This document shows positions 32,690 through 45,189 of a stretch of DNA of 64,000 bases, one piece after another. A program made the position numbers and the translations under genes. How positions within the stretch are numbered: position 1 is the first letter of the stretch; each line of letters starts with the position of its first letter. The stretch spans positions 1 to 64,000 of the forward strand of contig WHVD01000283.1 in assembly GCA_015178975.1 (NCBI GenBank), given 5' to 3'. The notes beneath the pieces are model-generated. The model searched no databases. It was not told the DNA's origin and was given only the letters and a program-made list of their open reading frames with translations. Origin of the DNA: Hysterangium stoloniferum. Its lineage: Eukaryota > Basidiomycota > Agaricomycetes > Hysterangiales > Hysterangiaceae.

Positions 32690-33600
32690 CCCTTCTGGGC
32701 CTGGCCTTTTTGGCATCTCTGGTCTTTTGGCTTCCCACTCTCTCACTTAAACTCAGATTCCATGGTTTCTTCCGAACTTTCCGGAACCTTTGGAACTTTT
32801 GGATTCTTCGGACTTCCGAACTTTCCAGAATTTCCAGACCCTTTAGATCCTACCTGTTTGTTGAGTGATTGTTTGCTGAGATCAGTTAATCCAGCCTTTC
32901 AGGCACTTTTGGCCTTCAGGCAACCCTCAGCCCTTTTCTCAGGCACCCCTGGCCTCTTTTGGCACTCTTGGCCTTTCAGCAACCCTCGGCCCTTTTGGGC
33001 ACCTCAAGCCTTTTGGCATATTCGGCCCTTTAGGCATTTATGGCTGTTTTCGGCATGTTCAACACTTTCACTTAACTTCAGATTCCTCAGATTTCTGGAC
33101 CTTCTGGAATCCTCGGACCTTTCCGTTCCCAATTATCTGTTGAGTGTTTGCTTGCCAAAAATCAGTTTAATCCAGCCTTTCAGGCAAACTTTGGCCCTCA
33201 GGAAATCCTAGCCTTTTGGTTCCCTGGCCTTTCTTCGGCCTTTTCAGCCCTTTTGTCTGACTTCAAATTCTATGAATTTTCAGACCTTTCCGGAATCCTC
33301 GGACTTTCCAAAACCTTTGGATTTTCAGAATTTCTTGGACTTTCCGAAATCCTCAAATTTTCGGGAACCCTCAGACTTTCTGGAACCCTCAGACTCTCCG
33401 AATTTTAACTCTTTGTTGAGTTTTCCTTCTTGCCATGATTGTTTTTATCTCGGCTTTTTAGCATATATGGCCTTTTGCACCATTCCAACCATTTTAGCAT
33501 ACTTGGTCTTTTGGCACCAATGTTTCAACTCAATTTCAGATTTCCAGATTTTCCGACCTCTCCGAACTTTCAGAAACTTTGAATTCCAAAAATGCCGTCA
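32690..33600 (+). repeat. Imperfect tandem repeat rich in TTCCGG and CTTTTCGG words
   Basis: Blocks of about 0.28 kb repeat in diverged form: GTTGAGTGATTGTTTGCTGA with AATCCAGCCTTTCAGGCA at about 32860-32905, and again at 33139-33186. Between them are dense CTTTCCGGAA, TTCAGACC and CCTTTTGGC words. The same words fill the 3' untranslated part of family A gypsy copies (35780-36290 and 60220-60720), so this may be an expanded relative of that part. The Phe-rich frames across it follow from composition. Confidence 0.55.
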
Positions 33601-34794
33601 CCCGGCCCTTCTCTGAATAACTTTCTGCCTTCAATATGGTCATCTGCTTCCGTCCCGGCCGCCTTGGTGGAAAACCTGATGCTATGACTAGACGACAGGA
33701 TGTCTATCCTAAAGAGGGGAGTGACTACACCACAGTTAATCTGCATAATTTCAAGCTTATGTTTTCATCAGAACAACTGTCCGAGTTAATCTGAGCTACT
33801 TACCTTATACATCCAGTCATGCGCAGTGTTACCCTTATGGACACCAAAAAATTACATCAAGATATATTATTGGCAATTCCATTAGACCCAGTCACCCAAG
33901 CACACCTCGATAACCCGTCCGACCCCAATCATTCCCGATGGTCACTCGACCCGCAAGGTTTTATTAAACTTGACAATTGCATATATGTTCCGGATCCCGA
34001 CACTCCCTGACTTTGAGTCTTACAGCATAAACACGACCACCTGATCTTGGGACATTTCAGTATCAATTTACCATCAGACTTATCCAAAGAGAATATACAT
34101 GGCCCAGTCTCTGAGATTTTGTCAAACATTATTGTAAATCATGCACCAACTGTGCACATTCCAAATCAAGATGTCACAAACCATATGGCCTACTCAAACA
34201 ACTCCTAATACCAGAAAAACCCTGGAATTCAATATCAATGGATTTCATCAAACACCTACTGGCATCCAACGGCCATACCGCAATTCTCATTGTTGTGGAT
34301 CAGCTTACCAAGCAAAGTATTTTCATTCCAACTTATGATACAGTAACATCCATACAGTTGGCCAAATTGTTCATCACTCATGTATTCTCCAAGCATGGCA
34401 TTCCATTGCATGTCACTTCCGATTGCAGATCCGAGTTCATCTCTCACTTTTTTAGGTCACTCGGAAAAGCACTTGACATGAAACTCCATTTCACTTTCCG
34501 GCTACCACCTGGAAAAGCAACAACCAAACTGAATGCACTAATCAAACATTGGAACAGTACATCTGAGTCTATTGCAACTGTCAACAAGACAATTGGAAAT
34601 CACTTCTACCGCTTGCCAAATTCGCATATAACAACACCCCAAATGCTACTACTGGCATTTCACCTTTCTTTGCAGATAAAGGCTACAACCCAAACATCGC
34701 TATCCATCCGGAATGTGATCTCACTTCAACCTGTGCTCAAAACTTTGTCACAAACCTCAACGAGCTACACTGTCCTGCGTGAATTTCATTTTTC

Positions 34795-35110
34795 TAAGGA
34801 TCACGGATGGCGAATCACGACTGAAGTGAGCCATATCAACTGCAATGGGTTTACAATTCACATCAAGTCATGGGCCGATACCATCATTTATTCAGCGACA
34901 GCTTCGTGGATCGCGTATTCCCCGAGTATCGGGGATGTTTACAGCGGCAGTGTTAACACGATGGATGCACACACCTGGACGCAGCCCAAAGCACAGACCA
35001 GCAAGGCTGTCGAATTTCAGGGAATGACATTCACCAAGGTCCCAAATGTCTTTTTTGGTCTATATTCCCTTGACATGTCTTCCGACCGGAACTTACGCAT
35101 TAAACAACAT
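34795..35110 (+). pseudogene. Fragment resembling an H-type lectin domain
   Basis: This stretch of about 315 bases is open in one frame and differs in content from the surrounding integrase. It reads HGWRITTEVSHINCNGFTIH, SWADTIIYSATASWIAY, then FTKVPNVFFGLYSLDMSSD and NLRI. H-type lectins of fungi and animals show just these features: a domain end with the W.DT..YSA...WIA pattern, then the next domain opening with F..VP.VF.GL..LD and NLRI. It would thus be the end of one domain plus the start of the next. Such lectins bind GalNAc-type sugars. It carries more CpG than its flanks. No start codon, signal peptide or full domain is present. I rely on memory of the family. Confidence 0.6.
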
Positions 35111-36290
35111 CACATCGGCCCTGGAACATTACCAACACTCCACAGACAAAAATTGGCTGCCACCCCCTGAACTCAAGATTGGTGACCGAGTATTTGTCAA
35201 AGCCGAGTTCTTCCGAATGACTAGGCCATCCAAAAAGCTTGCCAATAAGTACTTAGGACCTTTTGAAATTATAGCACAAGCAGGCACACACTCTTGGATG
35301 CTTCAGCTCCCTGAGAATATGTGTGCAGTACACCAGTATTTCATGTCTCAATGTTAGAACCCTATGTTGCTAACATGATACTGGAATGCATACAACCTCC
35401 ACCTCCACCCATGGTTATTGATGGGGAACCCGAATTCGAGATATTGGAAATCCTAGATTTAAAGATGGATAATCACTGATACCTGCAAACTACTCTATTT
35501 GGTCAAGTGGACAGGTTATGAAGGTACCGATGAATAAGCATCCTGGATTCTTGCCACAGAACTCAGAAACACATCAGACATCGTCAAAGACTTCCATCAA
35601 GCATATCTGAACAAATCCGGACCCCTATAATCTACAGCATCCCGACATTTTTCCGACACCCATAGTTTGTATCCTGTCTCTTTTCCTTCACTTCCTCCTC
35701 AGCCCTCTCAGTGGCTGCCAGCAACTTGGCATTCCCTGTTGCCCCCAGGTAACACTCCGGCCCCTCATGGGCAATTTCCTATCCATTCGGACACCTTCCG
35801 GCCTTTCTGGCACCTTTCTGTCCTACTGGTTAGCGTTTATTCTCACACTGCCTTGCACCCTCTGCATTTTGGCATCTTCGGACTTTCATCACCCCTGTCC
35901 CCCTTGCCCTGTTTGTCTGCTCCCACATTTTCAGTGTGCTCGGATCCCTCGGAACTTCCAGACTCTGTTCTGGACCTTTTCGGACTTTCAGACCTTATTG
36001 GATTTTCGGACATTTTTAGATTTCTGGACCTTTTCAGAGGTTTGAACTTACATTCAAGTATCCAAATATGACCATGGCCTCATCCTGACGTTCATCTCGA
36101 TCTTGACTTTCCAAATCCTCTCCAAATCCTTTCTGAATCCTTTCCAAACCTGTTCCGAACCTTTTTCGAACCTTTTCCGAACCCTTTCCAGCACCTTGCC
36201 AAATCCCATCCCCTTCCGACCTTCCTGCTTCCATCTTATTCTTCAGCACTTTTTCAGCCTCCTTGGGATTTCGGCCAAATGGGGGGATAC

Positions 36291-37218
36291 TGTTACAACC
36301 ATGTCGTAACCGTGTTGCATTCCAACGGTCCCTGAGAATACTACAGTCTATCGATGTTTCAAGTTATTGATCAAGTCATCATTTCGGCAACCTTCGGAAC
36401 ACCGACACTGACATATACCTTCACGGCGATCAAACCCCATTTACGCCCCTGTCAAAATATACTTGTACCATCTGGTTATGCTTTGATACATCCCTTTTCA
36501 TTATGATGATCCGTTTTACTCTATGTTTCACATATGCCCATATATACTTGTAGCCCATGGACTATTCCCTTTTCTCATAATCCCACTCTTGGCTAAATCT
36601 CAGCTTCTGATCTTATCGTAACCTTCCGGTTTCTAGTCAAGTTTATTTGTCAATCGTGTTTCCGCTCTTCCCTTAGTTAGTAGTTTCTAGATGCTGACAA
36701 TTCGTATATAAACCCACTGTAAATGTAGTTATTAGACAATCAGAATATTGACTTAGATACCCCTCTAATTTCCAACTCCATTATCTATTCACGACCACCA
36801 CATTCCGACTCCATCCAATTTACAATTCAACCTACATTTATGACTTCAACCTCTAATCTCCGACACTCTCAGTCTCCAACACTCTCAGTCTCCAACACTC
36901 TCAGTCTCCAACACTCTCAGTCACCAACTCTCAGTCTCCAACTCTCAGTCTCCAACTCTCATCTCCGACTCCCTCAGTCTTTGACTCTCTCAGTCTCCAA
37001 CTCTTGGTCTCCGACCCCTCAGCCCAACCCTCGACTTATCCTTCAGTTTCCAATTGGTAGTTTACCAAGAGGTTTACTTGACAGGACTAGTTTCTGCCCA
37101 CCCAAAATTTAAGGACACCCAATGGTAACTTGTGAGGGCACAGCACATAAGCTGAAGCCAAGTCCTTCTGTTCGGTCCCCATCAGTCTACCAACATTAGT
37201 CAGTTTCTGCTCTTAACA
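36291..37218 (+). repeat. 3' LTR of a family A copy (928 bp)
   Basis: It starts TGTTACAACCATGTCG directly after a G-rich polypurine tract (GGGGGGATAC) and ends CTGCTCTTAACA. It has a TATA-like GTATATAAACCC at about 36703, a CAGTCTCCAACTCT minisatellite at 36860-37010 and the shared 32-bp module in inverse at 37135-37166, about 50 bases before its end. Confidence 0.85.
36860..37015 (+). repeat. Minisatellite in the LTR (CTCAGTCTCCAACT-type)
   Basis: About ten degenerate units of CTCAGTCTCCAAC(A)CT length 14-18 follow one another, from about 36860 to 37015. The equivalent LTR at 60723-61625 has a cleaner array of a 16-bp unit. Length differences among LTR copies of this family are largely due to this array and the word loss around it. 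Confidence 0.7.
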
Positions 37219-38465
37219 AAAGGGAACAAAGGGAATAACAAGGGGTATACATAGAATAGAACAAAGGGAGTATGTTTCACTGTGTTTTGTTATTAATACA
37301 GTACCTTGGCTCTCATTAATTATAGGTGGCCCAGTCTGGGGTTCACCTCATTACTATTGAGCAGCATCTTAATTTTCAACCACTGAATGGGTGTTGGGAA
37401 AGGGATGGGAGGGGAGGGGAACAAATTGACCAAAAGGGTACAGTGTAGTACATAAGTGAAGTGGCAGGATGCCACTGGCAGTGACACCATAATGTACCAA
37501 TTTTTGGATGCCAAAGAATTGCCAGAGTGAAAATAAGTTATGGGAGGCCCACAAATGAGATTCCTAACACAATGAGAAAGAAGAAATTAAACATGTGAGT
37601 GGAGCATGAGAACTTTAAAAAGGAATCATGAGAAATATTGGATAGAAGGGGTAATAGTGAATCATGATGAGTAAGAATGAGGTCCACGTGATGATGGAAT
37701 AGTAATTATAAGAAATTGGCTGAGGTTTGTTGGATTAACTATTCATACTTATACAATCTACAAACAATAGATGATCCAGAACAAAGTAGGTGGAAACAAA
37801 AGATTGATAGGAACAATGGTTGTGAGACACAGGGAAGCATAGACAAAGGAAGAAAGCAAGGACAAATCTACTGTGTCTAAAATGAGAGAAAGTGGATGCT
37901 TCCCTAGAAGGTATACACATAAGTCTCTAATCACAACAAAGGGCAAATCCCAATGATGGCTAGTGTTATGTAGATGCCCTATCATTCAGATCCCAACAAT
38001 TTGTTTTTACCCCCATAACCCTCCAGCACCCCACTATCAGCACCCCTGCCCATGGTGTCACTACCTGTGGCACCCTAACACCTGTTCTCCTGTAGATTAC
38101 TCTTTTGGACATCCCATCCCATCTCTGTCCCAATGCTCTCCCATCACCAGTTCTATGTGGAAAGTTTACTTGCTGCCTCACAACCTTTAGAATACTTGTG
38201 TTTCATCACATTTAGTTTTAGTTTGTTCCTTGCTCCTTTTCCTGCTTCCCTTGACCTGTAATGACTTCTCACTTCCTTGATCAGCCTTCCAATCATCCAT
38301 CATACTTTTATATAAAGACCTTATCATGTATGCTATAGTTCTCCAGTTCAAATATTGACTTAGATTACCCCCTTTCACTCCAAAGCCCCTTTTGCTTCGT
38401 ATTAATTCTCTTAAAGATGTCATTGGCCAGCTGCAACTCTCCTACAACCCTTAGCATTTCTGTCT
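37219..38465. other. No gene seen
   Basis: The stretch holds repeated GGGAACAAAGGGAATAACAA words at its left end (37219-37250), A/T-rich sequence and only short frames without similarity known to me. It might be the interior of a degraded element or simple intergenic DNA. Confidence 0.4.
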
Positions 38466-39432
38466 TGTTAAGATCTAAGCTAAAAAGGGGGAAGGGGGAC
38501 TCTAAGTCAGGGGGCTGATGATATGGAAAGAGCTAATTGGGAGGCCAATGATAGAGACCATACTAGTTGGGAGGTCCCACTCTATAAATGTAGTGGAGCT
38601 TGGCTTCAACTTATGTGTTGCACCCTCACATGAACTGTTAGGATGCTCCAGTATTTCAAACAGAGCAGATAGTACAATAAAGGTGAAGATCAACACTTAG
38701 CTCAGTTGACTGGTGGGCTGAAATACTAAGATTGTAAGGTAAGAGTTCACAGCTTGCCAAAGAATGTCTTTGAGGATATTGGGAAGGGAGAAAAGAGACT
38801 GAGAACTAGTAGAGGGTAATCTAAGTCAATTGTTGAACTGAAGAACTGTAGCATACATGAAGAAGATTTTATACTACAACAAGATGGATGACCAGAGGGC
38901 CAATCAAGGAAGTGAAGGGTGAAACAGATCATAAGAAGTTGATAACAAGGTGGGGAGACTAAATGTAAGATGCTAAACAATACTAGAGTGGTTTGAGGTG
39001 GCAAGTGAGAAGTGTAAAGGGAGATGGTGACTGGGGAGCGAATGGGACAGAGATGGAATGGAAAGCTAGAGAGTCAACTACTATAATGAAACAAGTATTG
39101 GGGGCACCACAGGTGGTGATACCTTGGGCAGGGTTCTGACAGTGAGAGGACAAAGGGTATTGAGTTCAAAACAGGTTGCAGGGGTCCAAAAATGATGGAG
39201 ATGCTAACATGTCTGGTTGATTCAGCCAAGTATTGTTCTTCAGTCTAAAATTGTACTACTTGCTCTTTCTGAAATACTGGAGCACCCTAACAGTTTGTGC
39301 AAGGGAGCAACACATAAGTTGAAGTCAAGCTCTACTTGTTTTTGTAGAACTGGACCTCCTGGTTAAGTATGAAATACCCATCAGCCCTCTGACATTACTT
39401 CCCCCTTTGTCTTTAGACCTTAGATCTTAACA
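38466..39432. mobile_element. Foldback structure with LTR-like tips (967 bp)
   Basis: The left end TGTTAAGATCTAAG and right end CTTAGATCTTAACA are inverse. The arms stay alike inward for about 190 bases left and 170 right: AAGGGGGAAG, CAGAGGGCTGATG, the shared 32-bp module (38595-38627 and, inverse, 39302-39332), and TGTTAGG.TGCTCCAGTATTTC at 38637-38658 with its inverse at about 39270-39291. The middle has no coding frame. No target duplication is seen (TGTCT left, GCTAG right). It may be two LTR tips facing each other or a non-autonomous foldback element. Confidence 0.55.
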
Positions 39433-40183
39433 GCTAGTTGAATAGCAGGGGTAAGAAGTGTTGAATCATGTTGTGGTCTTGTTAATGCCTGGGACCTGAA
39501 TTGGACATGCTTCATTCTTGTGGAGTGAGAGAAAGGAGGTGGGACTGTGGGGGAATATTGGTACAACAATAGCTCAGCCTTTTGCCCAACTTTGGAACTG
39601 GTCTGCACCATGCCCTCTCATTAACTTGAATGGAACCCATGAGTGAGATGTATAGAAGTCAACAACAGAAAAAGAACATGTGCCTGAGCCATATGAAGAA
39701 CTTGACAGTATCTCCTGGATAACACCTGCATCTTTACTCCCTTTACAATGAGTCTATCATTTTTTTCTTGCAGGATATGGTATGCCTATGTGGAACCCCT
39801 TTCCCCCAAGTGGTTCAATCATTATACTAGTTATTTTTACAGTGTCCAATGTAAAAATTGTTTCAAAACATACCGATTTCGTGTCCATCACGATTTGGCT
39901 TATAGATCATGGCATTAATCAAACTATTATAACAAATTCCCAAGACGATATGTTTATACATAGTTTTCTATTTTACAATGTCACACAGGACATATGGGCA
40001 AATAATAAAAGAACATACATGGAGGTATTGAGTACCTATACAAATAAAACCAATGATAAGGTTCAAGATAAAACACAATAAATCCCTAAGCATGAAAAAC
40101 AACAAAGCACTCCGCATAGTTATTTTATAAGTAATATTTTTCCATACCATTTCTTTTGTGATTGATAGCATTACGATCAACCC
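39433..40183. other. Spacer between repeats and the host gene
   Basis: No gene is seen. A 99-codon frame at 39782-40081 has a hydrophobic N-terminal stretch but no recognisable family and unusual composition. The downstream end of the host gene (its 3' untranslated region and terminator) should lie here. Confidence 0.4.
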
Positions 40184-43100
40184 TCAAAACCCACTCGTTC
40201 CACTCCCTACCATTCCAATACTGATCGGGGCTAACGTTCTCAGATACGGCTGCCAATCCGTCCAATTTTTTATATAACTAACCATCTCCTCCGCCCTCTT
40301 TGCCGCCTCCTTTCGGTATTCGTCCATGATTCTCGGCCGTGACTTGGATTGTATGTTGAGACCGCGGCTTCCGATTAGCTGCGGATATGACGGGGAGGAT
40401 GGGGTGAGTGTTGCAAACGCGGCGGCAACATCTTGCGCAACTAGGATGCGTACGAGAGGAGGCCGATGGGAAACGATGTTACGAATGGTGTCCATGGCCC
40501 AAAAACGGATGCTGAACCAGCGAGAGGGGATTGTTCGCCTATCATAAAGATCAATCAAGAATGGATGAAGGGAAATGGCTGAGGCATACCGGAACACACC
40601 CATAATACTTGTAATGAGAACCTCACAGTCCTCTTCCACACCGACCACTACCCATCCATGTTCACTCAAGAATGCCATCGCCCTCAAATTCAATGCAACA
40701 TCTTCCCATTTAACACCATCCATATCAATGTCCATACGAAGCATATCGTTCAACGCAGATACCATGAGTGGTAGACCAATCGGGCCGAGAACCACAGTCT
40801 TAAAAACGGGCGTTTGAGAGGCGCAGAGGGCAAACAAAGCAACTTCCCATGACCGAGAGGGCATTGACCCCGAAGAATCCGCGGGAATGCCATATTCCCT
40901 GTTAAATGAACACCACGATGAATACAAAGAGTTTGACAGTAAGGAAAGAGCAGAAAAAGAAAGTAAGGTGAGGCTTACATTTCCCGCCTCCTCATCATCC
41001 CTCTCACAGCATCTACTTCCCCCCGACTCAACACCCGCATCTTCATCGTCCACTCCACAATCCTCAACAAGTATAGACCCAACCACGAATGCTGCCTCTC
41101 GCATGTTGGTTTCACCAATGCCAGCTCTCGGGAAACAAGATGAATAGCAATGGCGGACGTAGACGTTGCGCTGCTACGAGGCGACATCAAGCGATCAAGG
41201 GGGGGCACCGAGTTCGTGGCGGATTGATTATCACGGGAAATTATGTGTGAACGTGACCGTTGTGGAGGATTAGCAGGGGTGACGTGGAATAGGGGGACTT
41301 CGTTATCATGGAGGGCGAGTGGGACTCTTGTCAGAGAATTTATGAGGTCTGATGCGAGTGGTAGTACGCTCGGGTCAACTTCGGAAATGCGAGTTAAGAG
41401 GCTACGGATAAAGAAACAATCAGATGAGTTTCTGCCGGGTGGAGGTGACGTGAAAAATGCATGACGTACATGGGGATGATACAAGTCTGTATGACAATCG
41501 CTAACATCACATTTTGTTGGTTTTTGAGGAGATCTGCGTCAGACTCAGTGAACGCTTGCAACCACTGTTGTAATTCCCTTCCGATCTCGTAAGCGAGTTT
41601 ATGCACTCTAGGAGGATAACATGCCCTAAAGCGTGCGGCGTATCAGTATACTGTCAGAGAGAAATTGAAAAAAGGGAAAAAGTGAGAAAAGGCACGAATG
41701 GGAATAAAACATGAAAAATCAATTATTATCAATAAAAGCCCACCTCGCCATTTCGATCGCATCCCCCATCATCTTCACGGCCCCTTCCCTCTCCACATCA
41801 CTAACACTCTCGCCTTCCTTCCCTTTACCCTTTTTCCCCTCCAACAAAGTCTCATTTGCCCTTTTCCGCCACTTTTTAAGTCGAGCCAGATGCGCTTTTG
41901 CACGCTTCGAAAGAGCTGCAGATTCCATCCAGTTGGTCTTGGCAGTGTCTATGGATCAGGAGAATTGTTAGCGAGACAAAGTAGAGTATAATTAATGATG
42001 TGAGGTAAAGAACGATATTGTGAGAGAATGGATAAAGTGAGAAAATCATGTAAATCAAATAATAAATATTAGCATACCTGCGGACTGCTGCTGCGACGTT
42101 GACAGACTAGGCAAAAAGGTCGTATAAGGAGACCATACGCTTCTCTCCCCGTGATCATGGGTTAAATCCGTCATACTACCCTCGAACGAGGTCAAATACG
42201 GTGAGTCTGCACCTGTGCGGTCGTGGTCGGGTGGGGCGGAGTGGAAGGCGGGGTTTGGGTCAGTAATGGTGGTGGTGAACCTGGCATTCTGCGAGGTGGT
42301 GGGAATGGTAGTGGACGTAGTATAGATGGCAGCGTCGTGAAGTAATGGCGAGCGGGCAGGGCTTTTGTTCAGGGGATTAGGATGTGACGATGACGAAGCC
42401 GAAATAAACATTGGATTGGCAGCATTCGGGTTCGAAACGCCCCATTCGTTCGAAACGATTGCGCGAGGTATAGACGATGTTGATCCGGAACTTGAACCCA
42501 TCGTTCTGCCGAGGTTCCCTCCCCCATTCCGAGCCTCCTCCGGATTGGTCGTCGAATAATACCCATCCGCCAAGGCCAACGATAAGTCCGACGGAGACGC
42601 CGGTCCACCAATGGGCACAGAATCCGGCAAGGAAGGTAGACGAGCCTGTAAGCTAGCAACAATACTATCATTCAGCCTCGTGTTAAAGAGGCCATTTGAG
42701 TTCGCATGCGTCAGCTTCTCCTTCTCTTTGCCCTTCCCACCCTCAGCGGAATTTGCCACGCTTTGCGCCGCCCGTCTCCTTGCCACCACATTCAGCCTAA
42801 ACTCCTCCGCTAGAGCTAACCCTGGTCCCGCAGTCCCTTCCCAGAACTTTCTGGATGATAACGGAAAGTCCCTTTTAGGGGGTGGTCCGGCTAGCGCTAC
42901 AGATGCGTCTTTCCGGGATTTATTAACCGGTTGCTTTGTCGCGGTAAATTTTGGTGATGTAGCTGTGGGTGACGTGTGTGAGGTAATTGAGAAGTGTGAG
43001 GTGTGAGAGATGATGGAAGGAAGTGTGGAGGACCTGACTAAACCAGAGGGAGGGTTCAATGGCGGGTTCTGCGCGAGGACGAGAACAGAAATCCCAGAAG

Positions 43101-45189
43101 AAAGTGGCCTAGCGTCCGAAGAACCATGCGAAGACGAATTTGTGGTCCCAAAACTGTTAGGACTAGGCTGTTCCTGCGAAATTGGCGACCCGTCCTCGCT
43201 CAGCATCGAGGTCTGGGAGTATTGCGATCCAGATACTACACTGCCATCACTGCCACTACCATACGGCAGCTGAGAGTGATTCTGATTCGACGAGGGTTGG
43301 TTCTCCCAGTGTCCTTCCCCAGATTCCGCTCGCCTTTGTGCTTGGTCCCTAGCCGGGCGCGGTAAGATGTTCGGCGGATTTGATCCCCCCGGCCCTCCCG
43401 CAGTCAAACTACTCACGAAACCCTCATTCCTCGGCGTCACGGGGGTATATGTTGGTGGATCGGGAAAAGCCGCAATATTAAGCAATTGACCCGACGAATC
43501 CGACGCGCTCGTACCCATTGTGTTTGTCGTCGTATTTGACGATACGGACATTGTACGTGGTGTATGCGTTTGTCGGGGGGTGAATGCGGTTGTGGGGGTA
43601 GGAGTGGCCGCCGAGCATTGCTGTGATGGTTGATCATCGGTATCTAAATGAAAATTTTGAGTATGTGGGGGTGTTAGGCCGGGGGCCTCGAGTCGAGGAT
43701 GAACGTACGTGTGGGCGCCGCACCCGGAACAAGTATAGGTGTGGGGTGTGGTTGATTTTGGAATTGATTTTGACCTAACATTGAACTTGAGTCGTTGGCA
43801 GCCCGTTTGTATACGGGCGCTGTTGGTCTCGGCGCAAAGGCAAGTATCGGACGTGGGCCTAAGCGGGACGGTGAATATGAAAGTGAATCTCTGAGTGTGA
43901 ACGCAATCGAGTCGGCTGTTTGTGGACGGGAGTAGAGTACATCGGCTGTTCGGGGGCGTGAATTTGGATAGGATGTTGCGGTTGATGATGACAGAAGTAT
44001 ATCCGCCGTGTGAGGCCTCGGTATAGACGTAGTGGAACCCGAAACTGACTCCTTGGCTAGCGCATTGAACTCCCTGTCCGCGACTGTGTCAGCATCCTTG
44101 GTCATAATCTCAGTCTCAGACCCAGCTCTCGATTCTACAAGGGTCGAAAGTGGTCCTAACCCCACCCGTGACTGAGCCTCAAATCTCGTATCAACAGCCA
44201 CATCCCGCCGATCACCCACACCCGCTCCATCAAGACTCGACGTCCTCTCCCTCGGCCAACTCCCCACCACAGAAAACTTCGACTCCAGCAAAAGGGAATT
44301 AGTCCCCGAATCTGTCATGATACTCGATGCTCTCGAGTCCGTGTCGACACTCCCACGTCTTCTCAGTCCAAGCGACGTAGCAGCCGAGTGAAAGCTCGAC
44401 AAACTATCAGTTGAAAATGAACTCATAGTGCTGATTCTTGGAGATAAGGGGTGCTGGAGGATGAGAGGGTACTGATTGGATTTAGGGCTAGTACGTTGAT
44501 TCTTGGAGTTATTTCGGGATAGAGAAGGGGATCGTGAGACGGAAGGAGTGTTTTGTTGTTCCAGCGATAAATCCCTAGATCGTAAAAGCGGGGAAAGAGA
44601 TGTCTCCTGATGTATAAGAGGGATATCACCACCGGGGTTGGTGGAGAGGGAAGGGGATGACGTTGTGGCATGGCTGTAAGTCGGGGGATTTTCAAGCGAG
44701 AGCGAGAGAGAAAAATCATTAGCATTATCACCGAGGGCAAATGGTGGGTGTGCAGTTGTTGCTTCGCCATTGCACTGGTTAGAGAAGTCGAGGGAAACGC
44801 AGAATTAGAATGACAAATTATATTGAATTTATAGAATCACACAACGACACATAATAAATACAACGTCAATGTCATCGTCCCCATTAAATGTAGCAAACAC
44901 CCACCAACGCAGTAACCCATCTCATAATATGATCATCTGTCAACTTGATATGCCTCTCAAGACTGATGAAACACATCTCATGTCCTGGCAGGCCGCATGC
45001 CCATTTTCTACCGAGGACCATTGCAAAGTGGACGATTTGGCGTTCTGAAAACTGGTGGGCGGCATGGCGTTGAATGGGTGAGAAGGGGAGAATTTGTTTA
45101 GGACGTACGCTTTCGGAGGGAACCCGATGGTAGACATTTGGTGCATCCGTCTGGGTGGCTTCAAGACCGGGGAATGTCGTTGTCGACAT
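40184..45189 (-). CDS. Host gene of unknown function, seven or so exons
   Basis: Joining by GT...AG introns gives a protein of about 1,450-1,480 residues. Exons, 5' to 3' on the minus strand: 45189-44905, 44774-43709, 43643-42078, 41948-41744, 41607 to about 41.5 kb, about 41.5 kb to 40979, and 40898-40184 (stop TGA at 40184). Frames agree across five junctions; donors are GTGGGT, GTACGT, GTATGC, GTGGGC and GTAAGC. One junction between 41484 and 41606 is unresolved: two frames overlap there, so a small intron or a sequence error is possible. The first two thirds are Ser/Thr/Pro-rich and likely disordered; the last 450 residues are mainly helical, with LSKRAKAHLARLKKWRKRAN basic near exon 4 and hydrophobic helices such as EVALFALCASQTPVFKTVVL. 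No domain is recognised. It could be an armadillo-like or regulatory scaffold protein, but that is a guess. Confidence 0.65.

Larger units (their letters stand above)
33605..37218 (+). mobile_element. Gypsy family A fragment (RNase H end to 3' LTR)
   Basis: A plus-strand fragment with the end of RNase H (FRPGRLGGKPDAMTR near 33655), integrase (DFIKHLLASNGHTAILIVVD near 34240-34300; core to about 34760), integrase C-terminal domain (DRVFVKAEFFRMTRPSKKLA near 35180-35240), chromodomain (VKWTGYEGTDE-like near 35500), a CTTTTCGG-rich untranslated region and an LTR (36291-37218). It is an old copy with many breaks. A lectin-like segment lies inside the integrase at about 34795-35110. Confidence 0.85.

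Noticed and set aside
32614-33616. Phe-rich frames of 80-190 codons
   Set aside because: They follow from CTTTCCGGA-type repeat composition, occur in several frames at once and match nothing.
39782-40081. 99-codon frame with hydrophobic start near the host gene end
   Set aside because: No family, AT-driven composition, and it overlaps the likely 3' untranslated region on the other strand.
40326-43365. Several plus-strand frames of 60-130 codons across the host gene
   Set aside because: They are antisense shadows of exons whose minus-strand frames join with matching phases.
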